Below are positions 13,999-18,820 of a stretch of DNA of 18,820 nucleotides, piece after piece. The translations under genes and the position numbers were made by a program. Origin of the DNA: CAYGUK01 sp964352985 (GTDB lineage Bacteria; Pseudomonadota; Gammaproteobacteria; JAHCLG01); assembly GCA_964352985.1 (NCBI GenBank), contig CAYGUK010000081.1:1-18820 (forward strand). The letters are read 5' to 3'. The notes beneath the pieces were generated by a model, which worked only from the letters and a program-made list of their open reading frames with translations, was not told where the DNA came from and made no database searches. Position 1 is the first letter of the stretch; every line of letters begins with the position of its first letter.

Positions 13999-16602
13999 TT
14001 ATCTATTTAATAATTCACTAACATAATCTGGAACAGACTGTAATGCTGCCGTTAATTTACTCGCATCATTACCACCACCTTGGGCTAAATCGGGACGTCC
14101 ACCACCATGTCCATCAATTTGAACAGCAACATGTTTTAATAAATCACCGGCTTTAATTTTACTGGTTTCATTTTTAGTGACGCCTGCAATTAAAGAAACT
14201 TTATTATCTTTTTGGATTGACGCCAAAATAATGACGGCTTTACCTAATTTATTTTTTAATTGATCAACCGTATCACGCAACGTTTTTACATCCACATTAG
14301 GCATTTCTGCGGCTAATAATTTAACTTCGCCAATGTCTTTTGCTTGTTGAATTAAATCGTTGCCAGATTCTTTAGCTAATTTTTGTTTTAATTGTTGTAA
14401 TTCTTTTTCTAATTGTTTTGATTTATCGAGTTGTTGTTGTAATTTGGTAATTAAATCTTCTCGCGTTGCTTTTAACATACTACTGGTACGTTCGATTAAT
14501 TCACTTTCAGCTTCGATAGTGTGAATAGCATTATCACCAGTTACTGCAATTATGCGTCGCACGCCAGAAGCAATGCTTGTTTCTAAGGTAATTTTAAATA
14601 AACCAATTTCACCCGTTTGTTTTACATGAGTACCACCACATAATTCTTTAGAAAATTGGCCCATCGTTAACACCCGAACTTTATCGCCATATTTTTCACC
14701 AAATAATGCAATAGCACCACTTTTTTGCGCGTCTTCTGGTGCCATCACTTCGGTCACAACGGTTAAATTCTCGCGAATTTTTTTATTGACTAATTGTTCT
14801 ATTTGCAACACTTGATGATGACTTAGGGCTTCAAAATGCGAAAAATCAAAACGTAAATAACTGGGTTCAACCAGTGAACCTTTTTGTTGAACATGTGTGC
14901 CTAATACTTGACGAAGTGCTGCATGTAATAAATGCGTCGCAGAATGATTAAGCATGGTTGCGGTTCTTCTTGTGACATCAATTTCAGCTCGAACTTTATC
15001 TCCGACTTTTAATTTTCCACTTTTAATTTGACCTAAATGTAAAAATGTATTTTGGTGTTTTGACGTATCTTCGATAATGACTTCAACATTATCATTTACT
15101 AATACACCGTGATCACCAACTTGTCCGCCACTCTCCGCATAAAAAGGTGTTTTATCCAGAATAATAATCGCCTGATCATTAGCCTGAATTTCTTGTCCGC
15201 TTTTTTCATTATGATAAATCGCTAAAACCGTTGCTTCACCTTTTTGTGATTGATAACCACTAAATTCAGTGACGAAATCAAGTTTTAAATTTTCTGCTTG
15301 ATTCATAAAAAATTTCATTGACGCTTTTGATTTTGATCGCTGTAAATCCATGGCTTTTTCAAATCCCGCCATATCGAGTGTTAAGGCTTTTTCGCGTGCA
15401 ATATCGCCGGTTAAATCTACCGGAAAACCATAGGTATCGTAGAGTTTAAAAATCGTTTCACCTGGAATTTCTTTGCCTTGCAAATTTTCTAAATCAGTTT
15501 CTAGAATTTTTAAACCTTGTTCTAATGTTCTAGAAAATTGTATTTCTTCATTGTATAACACTTTTTCGATATTCGATTGCAAGTCAGCAAGTTCAGGATA
15601 AGCCTCCCCCATCACTTTTACTAAGGGTGCAACTGCGCGGTAAAAAAACGGTTGTTCATGCCCTAATTTATGACCATGACGAACTGCGCGTCGGATAATA
15701 CGACGTAACACATAACCTCGTCCTTCATTACTTGGCAACACACCATCAACAATTAAAAAACTACAAGAACGAATATGATCAGCTATCACTCTTAATGATT
15801 GATGACTTAATTCTTGCACATTAATTATGGCGCCAATTTCCGTAATAAGGTGTTTGAAAATATCAATATCGTAATTATTATGAACGCCTTGTAAAACAGC
15901 AGCAATTCGCTCTAAGCCCATACCTGTGTCGACAGACGGTTTTGGTAACGGGGTTAATTGCCCGCTTTTATCGCGATTATATTGCATGAAAACTAAATTC
16001 CAAATTTCAATATAACGATCACCATCTTCATCTGGACTACCCGGTGGACCACCAGGAATATCGTCACCGTGATCATAAAAAATTTCGGTGCAAGGACCAC
16101 AAGGACCGGTTTCACCCATAGACCAAAAGTTATCTTTTTCACCACAACGTGAAAAACGTGTAGGATCAATTTTAATTTCATTTAACCAAATTGCTTCTGC
16201 TTCTTTGTCGTCTTTAAAAACAGTGACCCACAATTTTTCTTTTGGCAGTTTTAAATGTGTCGTTAAAAATTCCCAAGCAAATGCAATTGCTTCTTTTTTG
16301 AAATAATCACCAAAACTAAAATTACCCAACATTTCAAAAAAAGTATGATGGCGCGCAGTGTAACCCACATTTTCTAAATCATTATGTTTCCCGCCGGCTC
16401 GCACACAACGTTGACTTGACGTAGCCCGAGTATAATGGCGTTTATCATGACCTAAAAAAACATCTTTAAATTGCACCATCCCCGCATTGGTAAATAATAA
16501 CGTCGGATCATTACCTGGCACTAAAGGACTCGAGTTCACAATGGTGTGACCATTGTCTTTAAAATAGTTTAAAAATTTTGTTCTAATTTCATTGGTTTTC
16601 AT
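13999..16602 (-). CDS. alaS: Alanyl-tRNA synthetase (867 aa)
   Basis: Class II synthetase that attaches alanine to tRNA-Ala and removes mischarged Ser and Gly. The aminoacylation core is at about residues 1-240, with motif 2 around RCVRAGGKHNDLENVG (65-80) through TFFEMLGNFSFGDYF, and motif 3 in GMGLERIAAVLQG (227-239). The editing domain has the zinc ligands His553 and His557 (HSATH) and Cys655/His659 (CGGTH). A glutamine- and lysine-rich coiled coil at about 718-745 leads to the C-Ala domain with GHGGGRPDLAQGGG (831-844). The length is close to the E. coli enzyme. Its ATG overlaps the recX stop (ATGA), so translation is coupled to recX, and a terminator follows. Normally lysC lies next downstream; here the kinase fragment and LysR gene, on the opposite strand, intervene. 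Confidence 0.97.
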   Translation of the reverse strand: MKTNEIRTKFLNYFKDNGHTIVNSSPLVPGNDPTLLFTNAGMVQFKDVFLGHDKRHYTRATSSQRCVRAGGKHNDLENVGYTARHHTFFEMLGNFSFGDYFKKEAIAFAWEFLTTHLKLPKEKLWVTVFKDDKEAEAIWLNEIKIDPTRFSRCGEKDNFWSMGETGPCGPCTEIFYDHGDDIPGGPPGSPDEDGDRYIEIWNLVFMQYNRDKSGQLTPLPKPSVDTGMGLERIAAVLQGVHNNYDIDIFKHLITEIGAIINVQELSHQSLRVIADHIRSCSFLIVDGVLPSNEGRGYVLRRIIRRAVRHGHKLGHEQPFFYRAVAPLVKVMGEAYPELADLQSNIEKVLYNEEIQFSRTLEQGLKILETDLENLQGKEIPGETIFKLYDTYGFPVDLTGDIAREKALTLDMAGFEKAMDLQRSKSKASMKFFMNQAENLKLDFVTEFSGYQSQKGEATVLAIYHNEKSGQEIQANDQAIIILDKTPFYAESGGQVGDHGVLVNDNVEVIIEDTSKHQNTFLHLGQIKSGKLKVGDKVRAEIDVTRRTATMLNHSATHLLHAALRQVLGTHVQQKGSLVEPSYLRFDFSHFEALSHHQVLQIEQLVNKKIRENLTVVTEVMAPEDAQKSGAIALFGEKYGDKVRVLTMGQFSKELCGGTHVKQTGEIGLFKITLETSIASGVRRIIAVTGDNAIHTIEAESELIERTSSMLKATREDLITKLQQQLDKSKQLEKELQQLKQKLAKESGNDLIQQAKDIGEVKLLAAEMPNVDVKTLRDTVDQLKNKLGKAVIILASIQKDNKVSLIAGVTKNETSKIKAGDLLKHVAVQIDGHGGGRPDLAQGGGNDASKLTAALQSVPDYVSELLNR

Positions 16603-17057
16603 GGCATAGCCTGTGATTTTTCAAATTCTGACATTGTAAATTTAATTTGATCGGGAGTAAATCCACGATACGTCAAAAAACGCAGTGCTTTCGCTTTATT
16701 GAAGTCTGCTTCATGACGAAATCGTTTTTCTAAGGCATTTAAACAATGTAAATGCCAATCTTGATCGCAAGCTTCTAGACATTGATAAAAAAGTTCATCA
16801 CTTAAGCCTTTGCTTTTGATTTCTTGCAAAATACGCAATGGACCAAATCCCGCACCTGCTCGATAATTTAAATAAGATTCACAAAAGCGCTGATCACTTT
16901 GCAAATTTTCATTTTGTAATGCTTCGATACAAGTATTAATGAGTGACTTAGGATAGGTTTTTTTGCTAAGTTTTTGCAGTAACTCTGTTTGTGTGTGTTC
17001 ACGACGCGCGAGCAATGTCATTGCTGCGCGTCTGACACGTTTGGTGAGATCATCCAC
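16599..17057 (-). CDS. recX: RecA regulator RecX (152 aa)
   Basis: A small helical protein that binds RecA filaments and limits their extension and ATPase activity. It shows the RecX pattern of repeated three-helix units: an N-terminal unit with AAMTLLARREHTQTELLQKL, a middle unit with RFCESYLNYRAGAGFGPLRI, and a C-terminal unit with KALRFLTYRGFTPDQIKFTM. The length is normal. The start codon is GTG (17057-17055), 8 nt after the recA stop and without a clear ribosome binding site, so it is probably translated by ribosomes that finish recA. That would keep RecX much less abundant than RecA. Its stop overlaps the alaS start by 4 nt. Confidence 0.93.
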   Translation of the reverse strand: MDDLTKRVRRAAMTLLARREHTQTELLQKLSKKTYPKSLINTCIEALQNENLQSDQRFCESYLNYRAGAGFGPLRILQEIKSKGLSDELFYQCLEACDQDWHLHCLNALEKRFRHEADFNKAKALRFLTYRGFTPDQIKFTMSEFEKSQAMP

Positions 17058-17065
17058 AGAAAAGC

Positions 17066-18118
17066 TTATTCTACTTCAGCTAATTCTGCTTCTTCTTCTA
17101 CATCTTGTTCATCAGCAGCATTCATCGCTTTGGGCAATATTTCTGCGCGAATTTTAGCTTCTAGCTCTTTAGCAAGTTGAGGATTTTCTTTAAGGTATTG
17201 TCGTGCATTATCTTTACCTTGGCCAATCCGCTCACTTTCACAGCTATACCACGCACCCGATTTATTGATAAAGCCAAGCTCGACACCTAAATCGATAATT
17301 TCACCTTCACGAGAAATACCTTCGTTATAGATGATATCAAATTCAGCTTTCTTGAAAGGCGGTGCAACTTTGTTTTTAACCACTTTAACACGGGTTTCAC
17401 TACCTAACACTTCGTCGCCTTTTTTGATAGAACCAATACGACGAATATCTAAACGCACTGAAGCATAAAACTTTAAGGCATTACCGCCAGTTGTCGTTTC
17501 TGGACTACCAAACATCACGCCAATCTTCATCCGAATTTGGTTGATAAAAATAACGAGTGTGTTTGAACGTTTAATATTTGCAGTTAGCTTACGTAACGCT
17601 TGTGACATTAAACGGGCTTGTAACCCAACATGAGTATCACCCATATCACCTTCGATTTCTGCTTTTGGTGTTAACGCAGCAACAGAATCAACAATCACAA
17701 CATCAACCGCCCCAGAGCGCACTAACATGTCCGTGATTTCTAGCGCTTGCTCACCGGTATCAGGTTGTGACACAAGTAGGTCGTCAACATTCACACCGAG
17801 TTTTTCAGCATAACTTGGATCAAGCGCATGCTCCGCATCGACAAACGCAACCGTGCCACCTTGTTTTTGGCATTCAGCACTAACTTGTAAAGTTAAAGTC
17901 GTTTTACCTGAAGATTCAGGTCCATAAATTTCAACAACACGACCACGCGGTAACCCACCAATTCCGAGGGCAATATCAAGACCTAATGATCCAGTTGAAA
18001 TAGCGGAAATATCGCGAACAGCACTATTATCGCCCAAACGCATCACCGAACCTTTACCAAATTGACGTTCAATTTGGCTAAGCGCTGCTGCTAGCGCTTT
18101 TTGCTTATTGTCTTCCAT
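17066..18118 (-). CDS. recA: Recombinase RecA (350 aa)
   Basis: Forms filaments on single-stranded DNA for homologous recombination and repair, and where an SOS system exists activates LexA self-cleavage. Walker A GPESSGKT is at residues 66-73, followed by the conserved FVDAEHALDPSYA block, VDVVIVDSVAALTP (Walker B), loop L1 with GDTHVGLQARLMSQALRKL, loop L2 with MFGSPETTTGGNALKFYAS, and a C-terminal domain ending in an acidic tail (EEEAELAEVE). Length and sequence are typical of gammaproteobacteria. AGGAG lies 7 nt before the ATG. The leader contains two adjacent hairpins (18148-18190). No consensus LexA box was found; the best near-match is at 18184-18199. Confidence 0.98.
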   Translation of the reverse strand: MEDNKQKALAAALSQIERQFGKGSVMRLGDNSAVRDISAISTGSLGLDIALGIGGLPRGRVVEIYGPESSGKTTLTLQVSAECQKQGGTVAFVDAEHALDPSYAEKLGVNVDDLLVSQPDTGEQALEITDMLVRSGAVDVVIVDSVAALTPKAEIEGDMGDTHVGLQARLMSQALRKLTANIKRSNTLVIFINQIRMKIGVMFGSPETTTGGNALKFYASVRLDIRRIGSIKKGDEVLGSETRVKVVKNKVAPPFKKAEFDIIYNEGISREGEIIDLGVELGFINKSGAWYSCESERIGQGKDNARQYLKENPQLAKELEAKIRAEILPKAMNAADEQDVEEEAELAEVE

Positions 18119-18147
18119 AAAATTCTCCTAAAAAAATGTATTAATGC

Positions 18148-18190
18148 CGCCGCACTTATGGTTGCGGCGATTATCACATATTCATGTGAT
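18148..18190 (-). promoter_or_regulatory. Two adjacent stem-loops in the recA leader
   Basis: CGCCGCA (18148-18154) and TGCGGCG (18163-18169) form a GC-rich 7-bp stem, striking in this AT-rich DNA. Three bases further upstream of recA, ATCACAT (18173-18179) and ATGTGAT (18184-18190) form a second perfect 7-bp stem with a 4-nt loop. A T7 run follows on the minus strand at 18138-18132, about 10 nt after the GC-rich stem, just before the ribosome binding site. They could stabilise the mRNA or act as a weak attenuator; the second could also be an operator. Confidence 0.5.
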
Positions 18191-18437
18191 GGAGAACAGC
18201 GTTTGCGAGTTGGTTCTTAGCATTCAGCCAGAAACGATATGCATACTTTTGTATAGAATTAGGTTCATCGTGGTCTCAGTGTTTGTGGTTCTAAACACCT
18301 TTAAATTGTTGAACAACTCATAAAATAAAAAACTTTACTCCTTTAAAAAATCAAACAGGAACAATAGCTGAGAGCTAATACAATTGTTATGTAATGTGTT
18401 ATTTTTATTTTACGGCAACAGACACGCTCTAACTTAT
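18191..18437. other. Remainder of the 319-bp recA upstream region
   Basis: No gene is visible. A possible recA promoter on the minus strand is CTGAGA (18279-18274) with TATACA (18255-18250) at 18-bp spacing. ATAC/GTAT (18243-18254) and TATGCATA (18238-18245) overlap the -10 region. TTGTTGAACAA (18306-18316) is a perfect 5-1-5 palindrome. A possible pncC/cinA terminator lies at 18360-18388. Confidence 0.3.
18360..18388 (-). terminator. Possible terminator of pncC/cinA
   Basis: AACAA-TAGCT (18360-18369) pairs with AGCTA (18373-18377) and TTGTT (18384-18388), giving a 10-bp stem with a 6-nt bulge and a 3-nt loop. A T6 run lies about 9 nt further on the minus strand. The bulge and the distance to the T-run make it a weak candidate. 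Confidence 0.35.
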
Positions 18438-18820
18438 CTAAACTATCAATTGAATTAATTCATAAAGCGCATGCAACGCAGCTTGTTCACGAATATTAGA
18501 GCGATCACCAGAAAATAATTGATAATCTGTTTTTGCTTTTTCACCATCAACACACCAACCAAAATAAACAGTGCCCACCGGTTTATTTGCAGTACCACCA
18601 TCGGGTCCTGCGACTCCAGTAATAGCAAGACTCACCGTTGCTAACGAATTTTTAACCGCACCACTCGCCATTTCTGCCACCGTTTCCGCACTGACTGCGC
18701 CAAATTGATCAAGCGTTTTTTGTTTCACCCCCAACATGGATGCTTTCGCCGCGTTTGAATATGTGACAAATCCCCGGTCAAACCAAGCTGAGCTTCCCGC
18801 CAAACTTGTAACAGCACAGC
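18438..18820 (-). CDS. pncC: PncC/CinA C-terminal domain protein, nicotinamide-nucleotide amidase (partial, 5' end outside window)
   Basis: The frame is open to the window edge, so the N-terminus is missing; about 127 residues are visible. The sequence AGSSAWFDRGFVTYSNAAKASMLGV, the block ALSITGVAGPDGG-type (here SLAITGVAGPDGGTANKPVGTVYFGW) and the C-terminal REQAALHALYELI are characteristic of the CinA C-terminal family. This family deamidates nicotinamide mononucleotide to nicotinic acid mononucleotide in pyridine-nucleotide recycling. The missing part could be about 40 residues, as in the short PncC that lies directly upstream of recA in E. coli, or a whole CinA N-terminal domain; this cannot be decided here. 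The gene runs in the same direction as recA, 319 bp ahead of it. Confidence 0.88.
   Translation of the reverse strand, partial: CAVTSLAGSSAWFDRGFVTYSNAAKASMLGVKQKTLDQFGAVSAETVAEMASGAVKNSLATVSLAITGVAGPDGGTANKPVGTVYFGWCVDGEKAKTDYQLFSGDRSNIREQAALHALYELIQLIV

Noticed and set aside
18173..18190. TCACAT...ATGTGA looks like a CRP site
   Set aside because: CRP sites read TGTGA-N6-TCACA; here the half-sites point the other way, so it forms a hairpin, not a CRP box.

Overview
The window looks like the chromosome of a low-GC gammaproteobacterium, most plausibly an amoeba- or host-associated member of the Legionellales (Legionella, Coxiella or Berkiella type). Three things suggest this. The right half carries the gammaproteobacterial housekeeping order pncC/cinA - recA - recX - alaS - lysC - csrA. 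The RecA, CsrA, GlnRS and AlaRS sequences are clearly gammaproteobacterial. The left half is AT-rich accessory DNA with PAS/LuxR 'solo' regulators and a eukaryotic-like kinase fragment, as is common in intracellular Legionellales. The assignment is an inference from gene content; no database search was possible.

Left accessory half (1-8235): an HSL-type alpha/beta hydrolase, a PAS-LuxR regulator behind a perfect 26-bp palindrome, and then three genes on the minus strand. These are an MsbA-like ABC half-transporter, an ECHDC3-like crotonase lacking both catalytic glutamates, and a divergent ABC half-transporter with altered Q-loop and signature motifs. The spacing, the hairpins and the separate promoter-like sequences suggest they are three separate units, not one operon. 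A small secreted protein and a second, larger LuxR-type regulator follow on the plus strand. No LuxI-type synthase is present.

Housekeeping half (8328-18820): glnS on the plus strand, then a 367-bp region with no recognisable gene, then csrA, lysC, alaS, recX, recA and the 3' part of pncC/cinA on the minus strand. recA-recX-alaS looks like one transcription unit: recX starts 8 nt after recA, recX and alaS overlap by ATGA, and a good terminator follows alaS. lysC has a strong internal Shine-Dalgarno/ATG that would make a separate ACT-domain beta subunit. csrA has a strong GAGGAG ribosome binding site.

Between alaS and lysC, adjacent in Pseudomonas-type genomes, sits an insertion of about 2 kb. 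It carries a LysR regulator and the N-terminal lobe of a Ser/Thr protein kinase that has lost its catalytic core. This break in a conserved gene order, the kinase remnant with its A8 slippage site, the LysC internal start and the regulatory inverted repeats are the most interesting parts. I did not find a clear-cut new multigene system.
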